Shown here: positions 1 to 7,859 of the stretch, piece after piece
Layout: each line of letters opens with the position of its first letter
Position numbering within the stretch: the first letter of the stretch is position 1
Notes under the pieces: generated by a model
Told to the model about the DNA's origin: nothing
The model's database searches: none
The model's input: the letters and a program-made list of their open reading frames with translations, nothing else
Made by a program: the position numbers and the translations under genes
NCBI GenBank assembly: GCA_963921355.3
Contig: OZ001190.1
Coordinates: 1,178,001 to 1,242,000 of the forward strand
Source: CAWUEZ02 sp963921355
GTDB lineage: Bacteria; Pseudomonadota; Alphaproteobacteria; Thalassobaculales; Thalassobaculaceae
DNA length: 64,000 nt
Direction: 5' to 3'

Positions 1-411
1 TTCGGGGCCCATCGACCGGATCAGTTTGTGTCGGTCCAGGTCGCCGGTCGGGCAGAGATCCATCATGCCGAAGCGTCGGGCGTCGTTGAACCGCACCCAG
101 GTGCCGTCATCGGTCCGCAGCACCACGTGGTCGTGGGTGTCGAGCTCGGGTTCAGCGCCCTGGGAGATCAGCATGCGCCCGGACATGCCGAGATGGATCA
201 TCCAGCTCTGGGCGTCGTCCAGGTCGATGAAGATGTACTTGGCGCGCCGGCGCAGCCCGGTCACGCGGCGCCCGCTCAGCCGCTCGGCGAAGCGGGCGGG
301 CAGCGGCCATCTCAGATCCGGTCGGCGAGCCTCGACGCTGACCAGCTGGCGGTCCTGCAGGCACTCGGTCAGGCCGCGCATTACGGTTTCGACTTCAGGA
401 AGCTCTGGCAT
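1..411 (-). CDS. mutM: Formamidopyrimidine-DNA glycosylase, N-terminal part (cut by left edge)
   Basis: Base-excision repair enzyme that removes oxidised purines such as 8-oxoguanine and nicks the abasic site. The visible 137 codons begin MPELPEVETV, the family's invariant start, in which Pro2 is the Schiff-base nucleophile and Glu3 the partner acid. The beta-sandwich continues with RRAKYIF, which carries the conserved lysine, and with IHLGMSGR. The reading frame is open to base 1, so the helix-two-turn-helix and the zinc finger lie outside the window. It diverges from ubiE with 135 bp between the starts, an arrangement common in Alphaproteobacteria. Identity is secure; only the C-terminal half is unseen. 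Confidence 0.93.
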   Translation of the reverse strand, partial: MPELPEVETVMRGLTECLQDRQLVSVEARRPDLRWPLPARFAERLSGRRVTGLRRRAKYIFIDLDDAQSWMIHLGMSGRMLISQGAEPELDTHDHVVLRTDDGTWVRFNDARRFGMMDLCPTGDLDRHKLIRSMGPE

Positions 412-546
412 GATGCCGGACGGTATCGCCGTGGCGCGCCCAGGCCAAGGCCACCATCGCCGGGCGCGCTTGATTCAGCGGACACTCCGGCCTAAGCCAA
501 CGGTCGCAGTGAACGGTCGCAGTGAACGGATGAGAGCCTGACGGCG

Positions 547-1350
547 ATGACAGGACCCGACAGCCCTAAGGACCGAACGCCCGGGAGAGCTTCGGCTCAG
601 GATCCCAAGATCCGCGACGGCGTGACCGATTTCGGCTTCAGCTCCGTTGCCGTCGAGGACAAGGCGGCACGGGTGCGCGACGTCTTCGACAACGTCGCCG
701 GCTCCTATGACCTGATGAACGACCTGATGAGCCTCGGAATCCACCGGGTGTGGAAGCAGGCGTTCATGGACTGGCTGGCGCCGCGGCCCGGCCAGACCCT
801 GCTGGACGTCGCGGGGGGCACCGGTGACATCGCGACCCTCTGGTGCGGCCGCGGCGGTGGCCCGGTCACCGTGTGCGACATCAATGCGGAGATGATCGCC
901 GTCGGGCGGGCCCGGGCGGCCGAGGCGGCCGTCGCCGACCGGATCGAGTGGGTGGTCGGCGATGCCGAGGCCCTGCCGTTGCCGGACGCCAGCGTCGATC
1001 GGGTGACGATCGCCTTCGGCCTGCGCAACGTCACGCGGATCGACCGGGCGCTCGCCGAGATGGCGCGGGTGCTCCGGCGGGGCGGCCGGTTCATGTGTCT
1101 CGAGTTCTCCCGGCCGACCCAGCCCTGGCTCGACCCGATCTACGACGGCTATTCCTTCCGGGTGCTGCCGTGGCTCGGTGAGGTCGTCGCCAAGGACCGG
1201 GAAGCTTACCAGTACCTGGCCGAGAGTATCCGCCGGTTCCCCGACCAGCAGGACCTGGCCGAACGCATGCGGCGGGTCGGCCTAGAGCGCGTCAAGTGGC
1301 GGAACCTGTCGGGGGGAATCACGGCCATCCATTCCGGATGGCGCCTCTAG
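547..1350 (+). CDS. ubiE: Ubiquinone/menaquinone C-methyltransferase UbiE
   Basis: SAM-dependent C-methyltransferase of quinone biosynthesis. The 267-residue product has the family's N-terminal block (DVFDNVAGSYDLMNDLMS, about residues 45-62), the glycine-rich SAM motif LLDVAGGTGDIA at about 85-96, and the later ARVLRRGG..CLEFS block. It is about 15 residues longer at the N-terminus than E. coli UbiE, with a polar extension. Its stop lies four bases before the ubiB start, so the two are probably co-transcribed. With no menaquinone genes in view, a role in ubiquinone synthesis is the simplest reading. Confidence 0.94.
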   Translation: MTGPDSPKDRTPGRASAQDPKIRDGVTDFGFSSVAVEDKAARVRDVFDNVAGSYDLMNDLMSLGIHRVWKQAFMDWLAPRPGQTLLDVAGGTGDIATLWCGRGGGPVTVCDINAEMIAVGRARAAEAAVADRIEWVVGDAEALPLPDASVDRVTIAFGLRNVTRIDRALAEMARVLRRGGRFMCLEFSRPTQPWLDPIYDGYSFRVLPWLGEVVAKDREAYQYLAESIRRFPDQQDLAERMRRVGLERVKWRNLSGGITAIHSGWRL

Positions 1351-1354
1351 CGCC

Positions 1355-2902
1355 ATGGTCCGCTCGGCACGCAATCTGATCCGCCTGCTGCGGATCGCCT
1401 GGGTCCTGGCCCGTCATGGCGTGCTCGAGCCGATGGAAACCGTGGCCGAGGCGCCGACCGCCGCCACCATTGCCCGTCTGACACGGCGGCTTCGCGACCC
1501 GGCCGTTTCCGGGCGCTGGGGCCAGCGGCTGGCGGCGGCCCTGGTCGCGCTTGGGCCGAGTTTCGTGAAACTGGGTCAGTCGATCGCCACCCGGGCGGAC
1601 CTGATCGGCGACGAGGCATCGGCCGACCTCACCCAGCTCCAGGACCGGCTGCCGCCGTTCCCGTCGCCGGCGGCGCGCCAGACAATCGAGGTCGAGCTCG
1701 GCCAGCCGGTGGGCGATCTGTTCGTGACCTTCGACGACGCGCCGATCGCGGCGGCCTCGATCGCCCAGGTGCACCGAGCCACGACCGCCGACGGCACCGA
1801 GGTGGCGGTCAAGATCCTGCGCCCCGGGATCGAGGAGGCGGTGGCCCGCGACCTGGACCTGTTCTCCTGGGTGGCCGAGACCGTCGAGCGCGTCCTGCCG
1901 TGGAGTCGTCGCTTCAAGCCCGTGGAGGCGGTCGCCGTGTTCCGCGAAACGGTCGAGGTCGAACTGGACCTGCGGCTCGAGGCGGCGGCCGCGTCGGAGC
2001 TTGCCGAGAACTTCACGGGCGATGACGGGTTCCGGATTGCCGAGATCGACTGGGACCGGACCACCCGGCGCGTGCTCACCAGCGAGTGGATCGACGGGTT
2101 CCGGATCGACGACGCCGCCTCCCTCGACGCGGCGGGGCTCGATCCGACCGAGCTGCTCGCGCGGTCAGCCGGCGTGTTCTTCAATCAGGTGTTCCGTGAC
2201 GGCTTCTTCCATGCCGACATGCACCCGGGGAACATGCTTGTGACGGCCGACGGCACCCTGGTTCCGGTCGATTTCGGGATCATGGGCCGGGTGGACATGA
2301 CGACCCGGCACTATCTGGCGGATACTCTGACCGGTTTTCTCATGGGGGACTGGCGCTCGGTGGCCGAGGTCCATTTCCGCATGGGCATGGTGCCGGCCGG
2401 CAAGTCGGTGGACCTGTTCACCCAGGCGGTGCGCTCGGTCGGCGAGCCGTTGATGGACAAGCCGCTGAACGAGGTATCGGTCGCCCGTCTGCTGGGCCAG
2501 GTTTTGAGGATTGCCGAGACCTTCGAGATGGAGGCCCAGCCCCAGCTGCTGTTGCTGCACAAGACCATGGTGGTGTCGGAAGGGGTCGGGCGTCAGCTCA
2601 ATCCCAACGTCAACATGTGGGAACTGGCGCGCCCCCTGATCGAAACCTGGATGCGCGAGAACCGCGGGCCCGAGGCGCAGATGGCCCGGGTCGCCGCCGA
2701 GGCCCTGCGGGGTCTCGAGCGGTTGCCCGATCTGGTCCGGGCCGCCGATCAGATCATCGAGCATGTCGACGAGGGTGGGCTCAAGCTGCACCCGGACTCG
2801 GTCGACCGGCTGGCCCGCGCCCAGATGGCAGCCCGGCCGTCGGGCTGGACGGTCGCGCTCGCCCTCGTCGTCGGCCTGCTGCTTGGCGCCGTCGTCTTCT
2901 AG
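1355..2902 (+). CDS. ubiB: UbiB/ABC1/ADCK atypical kinase for ubiquinone biosynthesis
   Basis: Membrane-associated atypical kinase/ATPase needed for aerobic ubiquinone synthesis. The 515-residue product shows the KxGQ motif (KLGQSIATR, about 72-80), the alanine-rich nucleotide loop AAASIAQVH (about 132-140), the AVK lysine at about 153, the HADMHPGN catalytic loop and the VDFG metal-binding motif. A hydrophobic C-terminal helix (about 498-514, GWTVALALVVGLLLGAVVF) is the likely membrane anchor, as in E. coli UbiB. It follows ubiE with a 4-bp gap. Length and motif order are normal for the family. Confidence 0.94.
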   Translation: MVRSARNLIRLLRIAWVLARHGVLEPMETVAEAPTAATIARLTRRLRDPAVSGRWGQRLAAALVALGPSFVKLGQSIATRADLIGDEASADLTQLQDRLPPFPSPAARQTIEVELGQPVGDLFVTFDDAPIAAASIAQVHRATTADGTEVAVKILRPGIEEAVARDLDLFSWVAETVERVLPWSRRFKPVEAVAVFRETVEVELDLRLEAAAASELAENFTGDDGFRIAEIDWDRTTRRVLTSEWIDGFRIDDAASLDAAGLDPTELLARSAGVFFNQVFRDGFFHADMHPGNMLVTADGTLVPVDFGIMGRVDMTTRHYLADTLTGFLMGDWRSVAEVHFRMGMVPAGKSVDLFTQAVRSVGEPLMDKPLNEVSVARLLGQVLRIAETFEMEAQPQLLLLHKTMVVSEGVGRQLNPNVNMWELARPLIETWMRENRGPEAQMARVAAEALRGLERLPDLVRAADQIIEHVDEGGLKLHPDSVDRLARAQMAARPSGWTVALALVVGLLLGAVVF

Positions 2903-2925
2903 ACACCCAGGACCCGACCCCGACC

Positions 2926-3816
2926 ATGGCCCTGCTCGACCACATCCGTCACTGCAATCGGTTCGACCCTTCGGACTTCATCCCGTTTCGGGTCGGTCAG
3001 GCGCGCGTCGGCCTGATGCGCCGGGCGCTGTCGCTGGAACTGCGGCGGTTCGGGAGCCTGTTCCATGTGTTCGAGGATCTGGTGCACCTGGATCCCCGGC
3101 TCGACACGCCGCAGGCACGCACCGAAGCGGTGGCGGAAGCGGTCGCGGCCCTGGTGGCCGACGGGCTTCTGCCCACCTTGCGCAACGAGCTCTATCCGGT
3201 GATCGAGACCATCGCCTCCGAACCGGTGTTCGACATCGACCGGGCGGCGGCGACCGCTTTCGGCATCGTCAACCGCGGCTTCCACCTGAATGGGGTCGTC
3301 GGTCACGGACCGGACGCGCGGATGTGGGTCGCGCGTCGGGCATTGGGTAAGACCTACCCCGGCGCCCTCGACAATCTGGTCGCCGGTGGCCATCCGGTCG
3401 GCTATTCGCCCGAAGAGAACCTGATCAAGGAATGCGAGGAGGAGGCCGGGATCGGCGAGGATCTGGCCCGCCGGGCGGTCGCCACCGGCATGGTGTCCTA
3501 TGTCATGGAGGTGACGGACCCGGATGTCGGCCCGGCCGGCGGCGGCCTGCGGCGCCACGCCTTCTGGGCCTACGACCTGCAACTGCCCGAGGATTTCGTG
3601 CCGGTCGCCGTCGACGGCGAGGTCGCCGAGTTCATGCTGCTGCCCTGGGCCGAAGTCGCGGAGATCGTGGCCCGTGGCGTCGTCGAAGGGCCGCAGGGCT
3701 TCAAGTACAACTGCAACCTGGTGATCATCGACTGGCTGCTGCGGACCGGGCGGGTCGACCCCGACGATCCGGACTATTTCGACCTCTCCGTCGGGCTGCA
3801 CAGCGCCTTCCCCTGA
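2926..3816 (+). CDS. Nudix hydrolase with DUF4743 N-terminal domain
   Basis: Probable pyrophosphohydrolase; the substrate is not predictable. The 296-residue product starts MALLDHIRHCNRFDP, typical of proteins with an N-terminal DUF4743 domain (about 1-120). The Nudix box follows at about 165-187, with KECEEEAGI matching REXXEEXGX. The upstream acidic residue of the textbook box is not conserved (GGHPVGYSP precedes it), a variation I associate with this subfamily, though that is from memory. The ATG lies 24 bp after the ubiB stop. The last 43 bp overlap the 3' end of gluQ on the other strand. Confidence 0.82.
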   Translation: MALLDHIRHCNRFDPSDFIPFRVGQARVGLMRRALSLELRRFGSLFHVFEDLVHLDPRLDTPQARTEAVAEAVAALVADGLLPTLRNELYPVIETIASEPVFDIDRAAATAFGIVNRGFHLNGVVGHGPDARMWVARRALGKTYPGALDNLVAGGHPVGYSPEENLIKECEEEAGIGEDLARRAVATGMVSYVMEVTDPDVGPAGGGLRRHAFWAYDLQLPEDFVPVAVDGEVAEFMLLPWAEVAEIVARGVVEGPQGFKYNCNLVIIDWLLRTGRVDPDDPDYFDLSVGLHSAFP

Positions 3817-4652
3817 TCCTCCAGACCCTGGCCGACCCGGTCGCGGATCGATTGCGGGCTCGCCCCGCTGGCCCTGAGTGCCGCCAGGGTGACCGAGCGG
3901 TCGCGTTTGGCGAACCGGCGGCCGGTCGCCGGATCGACGATCAGCGGATGGTGCTCGAACTCGGGCGTCGCCAGCTCCAGCAGGGCCTGCAGCAGAACGT
4001 GGATGTCGGTCGCGTCGAACAGGTCCTCGCCCCGGGTGACCAGGGTGATCCCCTGCAGCGCGTCGTCGACAGTCACCGCCAGGTGATAGCTGGTGGCCAC
4101 GTCCTTGCGGGCCAGGACGACGTCGCCGAAGCGCTCGGGCCGGGCGGTCTGCCGGCCGCGCCGCCGGTCGGTCCAGGTGAGCGGCCCGGTGTGCCGCAGC
4201 GCCTCCGCCATCCGCAGCCGCAGGGCATAGGGCTCGCCCGCCGCCTCGCGCCGGGCGCGTTCGCCCGCGTCCATCAGCCGATCGGTGTCGGTGACTGCCG
4301 GACCGTCACCACCTGCGGGGAGGCCATGGGGCGCCGACAGGGCGGCTTCGAGCTCCCGGCGCGAATGGAAACACTTATAGAGCAGGCCCATGGCGTCCAG
4401 CCGGTCCAGGGCGGCGCGATAGTCGTCCATATGGTCCGACTGCCGGCGCACCGGTGTCTCCCAGCGCAGCCCCAGCCAGGCGAGATCCTCCAGAATCTGC
4501 GCCTCGAACTCAGGGCGGCAGCGCGCGCCGTCGATGTCCTCGATGCGCAGCAGGAAACGGTCGCCCGCCGCCTCGGCCCTGAGGGCGGAATAGGCGTGGC
4601 CGAGATGCAGCAGGCCGGTCGGACTGGGGGCGAAGCGGGTCACGGTGGTCAT
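3774..4652 (-). CDS. gluQ: Glutamyl-Q tRNA(Asp) synthetase
   Basis: GluQRS activates glutamate and attaches it to the queuosine in the tRNA(Asp) anticodon. The 292-residue protein resembles the catalytic half of GluRS and lacks the anticodon-binding domain, as expected. Class I signatures are visible: RFAPSPTGLLHLGHA (HIGH-like, residues 6-20) and AKRDRSVTL (KMSKS-like, near 250). Cysteines in ARCRPEF and YKCFHSRREL probably belong to the zinc site. Its tail converges on and overlaps the Nudix gene by 43 bp, so the final 14 or so codons are read in both directions. The C-terminal sequence GKALCSPTERSK may be poorly conserved. Confidence 0.9.
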   Translation of the reverse strand: MTTVTRFAPSPTGLLHLGHAYSALRAEAAGDRFLLRIEDIDGARCRPEFEAQILEDLAWLGLRWETPVRRQSDHMDDYRAALDRLDAMGLLYKCFHSRRELEAALSAPHGLPAGGDGPAVTDTDRLMDAGERARREAAGEPYALRLRMAEALRHTGPLTWTDRRRGRQTARPERFGDVVLARKDVATSYHLAVTVDDALQGITLVTRGEDLFDATDIHVLLQALLELATPEFEHHPLIVDPATGRRFAKRDRSVTLAALRASGASPQSIRDRVGQGLEDQGKALCSPTERSK

Positions 4653-4711
4653 GGTCCGGGACTAGCTATAGGCTCCCGCTCCGTCAACTGACGTGGAACC
4701 GGGGATACACG

Positions 4712-5362
4712 ATGACCGAATTGGATGGACCGCGGGTCGGGCCGGCCCAGGGTGGCGAGCCCGAGGCGCTGGTCGTGCTGCTGCACGGGCTCGGCGCCGA
4801 CGGCAACGACCTGATCGGTCTGGCGCCTGTCTGGGCGCCGGTCCTGCCGACCGTCGCCTTCGTGTCGCCCAACGCCCCGGAGCCCTGCGATATGGCGCCG
4901 TTCGGCCGGCAATGGTTCAGCCTGCAGAACCGGGATCCGCACAGCATGCTGGCCGGCGTGCGGAGCGCCGCGCCGATCCTCAACGCCTTTCTCGACGCCG
5001 AAATGGCCGCGGCTGGGGTCTCGGCCGATCGGGTGGCGCTGGTCGGCTTCAGCCAGGGCACGATGACCGGTCTGTACACGGCACTGCGCCGCAGCGCGCC
5101 GGTCGCCGGCATTCTCGGCTATTCCGGCCGCCTGATCGGGGATCCCGACGGCGATGGGGTCAGCGCCCGGCCGCCGGTCACGCTGATTCACGGGACCAAC
5201 GACGAGATCGTGCCGTTCGCCGCCATGGCCGAAGCCGAGGCCGGCCTGAAGGCGGATGATGTGGCCGTCGACTCGTTCGCGCGCCCCGGCCTCGGCCACG
5301 GCATTGATGAGATCGGTCTAGGGATCGGGATGGCATTTCTGCGCCGGGTTCTGGGGCTTTAG
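4712..5362 (+). CDS. Phospholipase/carboxylesterase family alpha/beta hydrolase
   Basis: Serine esterase of the bacterial carboxylesterase / acyl-protein thioesterase family, 216 residues, which is normal length. The oxyanion region reads LVVLLHGLGADGND. The nucleophile elbow is GFSQG (about 113-117), the catalytic Asp lies in HGTNDEIVP and the His in GLGHGID. No signal peptide is seen, so it is probably cytoplasmic. It diverges from gluQ with about 60 bp between the starts. The natural ester substrate cannot be deduced. Confidence 0.85.
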   Translation: MTELDGPRVGPAQGGEPEALVVLLHGLGADGNDLIGLAPVWAPVLPTVAFVSPNAPEPCDMAPFGRQWFSLQNRDPHSMLAGVRSAAPILNAFLDAEMAAAGVSADRVALVGFSQGTMTGLYTALRRSAPVAGILGYSGRLIGDPDGDGVSARPPVTLIHGTNDEIVPFAAMAEAEAGLKADDVAVDSFARPGLGHGIDEIGLGIGMAFLRRVLGL

Positions 5363-5566
5363 CGCAGGCTGCGGCCAGACCTTGCGACGACCACAAATCT
5401 GTAACAACATATAGATATAAGCACAGCGTAATACGGCACGAACTCACCGACTCTGGGCGATTGCAATGATGATCGACCAATCCACGCACAAGATATTGTG
5501 GAGCGCCGGTTTCCAACCGACCGCCGGTGAACCCAGTCGCACCACTAGAGTGCGGAGGCGGGCGCG
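5363..5566. other. AT-richer intergenic stretch ahead of the HNH gene
   Basis: These 204 bp carry a locally AT-rich segment (about 5390-5510, with acaacatatagatataagca) that stands out from the surrounding GC-rich coding DNA. It probably contains the promoter of the downstream HNH gene. No ORF or RNA gene is recognisable in it. Confidence 0.4.
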
Positions 5567-6175
5567 GTGACCGGCCCGGACGCCGCACCCGCGCTCGTCC
5601 TGAATGCCGATTTCCGGCCGCTTTCCTACTTTCCGCTCTCGCTCTGGTCCTGGCAGGACTCCGTCAAGGCCGTCTTTCTCGATCGGGTGAACATCGTCTC
5701 CGAATACGAGACGACCGTGCGCAGCCCGAGTTTCGAGATGCGGCTGCCCAGCGTGATCGCGCTCAAGGAGTACATCCATCAGTCGCGCAAACCGGCATTC
5801 ACCCGGTTCAACGTCTTCCTGCGCGACCGGTTCAGTTGCCAGTACTGCGCCGAGCGGTTTCCGACCCAGGACCTGACCTTCGACCATGTGATCCCGCGGT
5901 CCCGCGGCGGCCGGACAAGCTGGGAAAACGTGGTCACGGCCTGCGGGACCTGCAATCTGTCCAAAGGCAACCACATGCCGCGCGACATCGGCATGGTGCC
6001 GATCACCGCACCCCGGCAGCCGTCGTCCTACGATCTGCAACAGTGCGGGCGCGGCTTTCCGCCGAACTATCTGCACGAGAGCTGGCGCGACTACCTGTAC
6101 TGGGACATCGAGCTGGAACAGGACGACGAGACGCTCGACGGCCCGTCCTCACTGTCCGGCAGCCCAGCCTTCTGA
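5567..6175 (+). CDS. HNH endonuclease family protein
   Basis: Stand-alone HNH nuclease-fold protein of 202 residues. The core runs from CQYCAERFP through LTFDHVIPRSRGG and WENVV to ACGTCNLSKG: two CxxC zinc-binding pairs flanking the HNH motif (DHVIPRSRGG, NVV, N in CNLSKG). The N-terminal LVLNADFRPLSYFPLSLWSW block is shared by many proteobacterial solitary HNH proteins whose role is unknown. The start is a GTG at 5567; no earlier in-frame start is better. Nothing next to it suggests a mobile intron or restriction system. Confidence 0.85.
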   Translation: MTGPDAAPALVLNADFRPLSYFPLSLWSWQDSVKAVFLDRVNIVSEYETTVRSPSFEMRLPSVIALKEYIHQSRKPAFTRFNVFLRDRFSCQYCAERFPTQDLTFDHVIPRSRGGRTSWENVVTACGTCNLSKGNHMPRDIGMVPITAPRQPSSYDLQQCGRGFPPNYLHESWRDYLYWDIELEQDDETLDGPSSLSGSPAF

Positions 6176-6275
6176 GGCGGCGGCCGAGGGTGTCGCCTGC
6201 GCGCGGCTTCGCCTTGCCAGCCCGCGCCGCCCCGTGGACAATGCGGGGAGTAGTTCGCGGGCTGGAGTCCTTGCC

Positions 6276-6875
6276 TTGGTCCTGACGCTGTTTCCACCGT
6301 CCCGGTCCGATCCGACCCTGATGCTGCCCCGGATCTACATGCGCCAACCGCAGCGCAGTGACTGGCAGGAATGGGCCGAGCTGCGGGCGCTGTCGCGGGA
6401 TTTCCTGGTGCCGTGGGAGCCGTCCTGGCCGGAAGACGCCCTGACGCGATCGGCGTTTCGCCGGCGTCTGGCCCGCTATGCCGAGGATTGGGCCCGCGAC
6501 CAGGGCTACTCGTTCTTCCTGTTTCGGCGCGACGACGATGCGCTGCTCGGCGGGCTGACGATCAGCAACGTCCGGCGCGGCGTGGCCCAGAGCTGCTCCT
6601 TCGGCTACTGGGTCGGGCGCCCGTTCGCACGCCACGGCTTCATGACCGAGGCGGTGCACGGCGCGTGCCGATTTGCCTTTGAGCGGCTCAGCCTGCACCG
6701 GGTCGAGGCCGCGACCCTGCCCCACAACGAGGCCAGCCAGGGCGTGCTCCAGAAGTGCTGCTTCCATAAGGAAGGGCTGGCGCGCCGGTACCTCAAGATC
6801 AATGGGAAGTGGCAGGATCATGTGCTGTTCGCGCTGCTGCGCGAGGACTTCGATCCCCGATTCATGACCCGATAG
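6276..6875 (+). CDS. GNAT acetyltransferase, RimJ/RimL type
   Basis: Probable N-terminal or ribosomal-protein acetyltransferase of the GNAT superfamily. The conserved core includes SRDFLVPWEPSWP, GYWVGRPFARHGFMTEAV (acetyl-CoA loop), LHRVEAATLPHNEAS and VLQKCCFHKEG. The start is uncertain. The frame is open from a GTG at 6234. A TTG at 6276 follows a GGAG by eight bases and gives the family-like beginning VLTLFPPSRSDPTLMLPR, so it is preferred. An ATG at 6321 would remove that conserved LFPPxRSDP block. Confidence 0.8.
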   Translation: MVLTLFPPSRSDPTLMLPRIYMRQPQRSDWQEWAELRALSRDFLVPWEPSWPEDALTRSAFRRRLARYAEDWARDQGYSFFLFRRDDDALLGGLTISNVRRGVAQSCSFGYWVGRPFARHGFMTEAVHGACRFAFERLSLHRVEAATLPHNEASQGVLQKCCFHKEGLARRYLKINGKWQDHVLFALLREDFDPRFMTR

Positions 6876-6972
6876 CCGTCGAGCGAACCGGAGCCGTCCG
6901 CGCGGCGGGCGACGCTCCGGCACTGTGTCCCGGCCGCCTGTTCCGGCGGCCCTGGGAAGGGGAGGGGAAACC

Positions 6973-7776
6973 GTGTCCGACCGCGAAATCTTCGAGGTCT
7001 TCGCCATCAAGTACGCCCACAAGGCGAACCGGATGATGTCGGAGAACCTGATCTTCCATGATCTCCACGACCGGCCGATGCCGCTCGACTATTTCATCTG
7101 GGTGGTCCGCAGCGCCGAGCGGACGGTGGTGATCGATACCGGCTTTGGCGAGCGCGAAGGCGCGGAGCGGGGCGTTCCGCCGGACCGCACGCCGGCGGAG
7201 GGACTGGCGCTGCTCGGCATCGACGCCGCCGAGATCGAAGACGTCATCATCACCCACCTGCACTACGACCATGCCGGCGGTCAGGAGCACTTTCCGAAGG
7301 CCACCTTCCATCTCCAGGATGATGAGATGGCCTATGCGACCGGCCGCTGCATGTGCTTCGAGGCGATCCGCCGGCCGTTCGATGTCGAGCACGTCACCGA
7401 CATGGTCCGCCATGTGTATGGCGGACGGGTGCAGTTCCATGACGGGGACACCGAGCTGGCACCGGGCCTCAGCATCCATCGCATCGGCGGCCATTCGGCC
7501 GGGCTGATGTGCGTGCGGGTCTGGACCCGGCGCGGCTGGGTCGTCCTGGCGTCGGACTGTGCCCATTTCTACATGAACATCCGTGAGCGCACGCCCTTCA
7601 TCATCTGCTACAACCTCGGCGAAATGATGAACGGTTTCAATACGTTGGAGATTCTGGCCGACAGCCCGGACCACATCGTCCCCGGCCATGACCCGCTGGT
7701 GCTGCAGTACTACAAGCCGCCGAGCCCGGAGCTGGACGGCATCGTCGTACGGCTCGACGAGCCGCCGACGGTCTAG
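6973..7776 (+). CDS. Metallo-beta-lactamase-fold hydrolase, N-acyl-homoserine-lactonase-like
   Basis: Zinc-dependent hydrolase of the MBL superfamily. The signature THLHYDHAGG (HxHxDH) lies at about 93-102. Further metal ligands are the His in GGHSAG, the Asp in ASDCAHFY and the His in VPGHDP. The layout resembles AHL lactonases, but lactone hydrolysis is only one possibility. The GTG at 6973 is chosen because GGGAGGGG sits just upstream. An earlier in-frame start at 6925 would add a non-conserved Pro/Arg-rich stretch. The stop codon lies inside the left arm of a palindromic repeat (7772-7850). Confidence 0.82.
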   Translation: MSDREIFEVFAIKYAHKANRMMSENLIFHDLHDRPMPLDYFIWVVRSAERTVVIDTGFGEREGAERGVPPDRTPAEGLALLGIDAAEIEDVIITHLHYDHAGGQEHFPKATFHLQDDEMAYATGRCMCFEAIRRPFDVEHVTDMVRHVYGGRVQFHDGDTELAPGLSIHRIGGHSAGLMCVRVWTRRGWVVLASDCAHFYMNIRERTPFIICYNLGEMMNGFNTLEILADSPDHIVPGHDPLVLQYYKPPSPELDGIVVRLDEPPTV

Positions 7777-7850
7777 ATCGGATCACGTTTTGTCGGAAAC
7801 CCTTTGGTTTCCGCCAACACGTGTGAATCCGATCTGAATCAGAGAGTGAG
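7772..7850. repeat. Palindromic intergenic repeat, single copy
   Basis: A long imperfect palindrome. The outer arms are TCTAGATCGGATCACG and its near-complement ending GTGAATCCGATC. The inner perfect stem is GGAAACC (7795-7801) / GGTTTCC (7806-7812). It shares both outer arms and the following TGAATCA with the tandem units at 33184-33470. It lies between the convergent lactonase-like gene and priA, where it could also act as a bidirectional terminator or mRNA stabiliser. Confidence 0.75.
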
Positions 7851-7859
7851 AGAAGGTCC

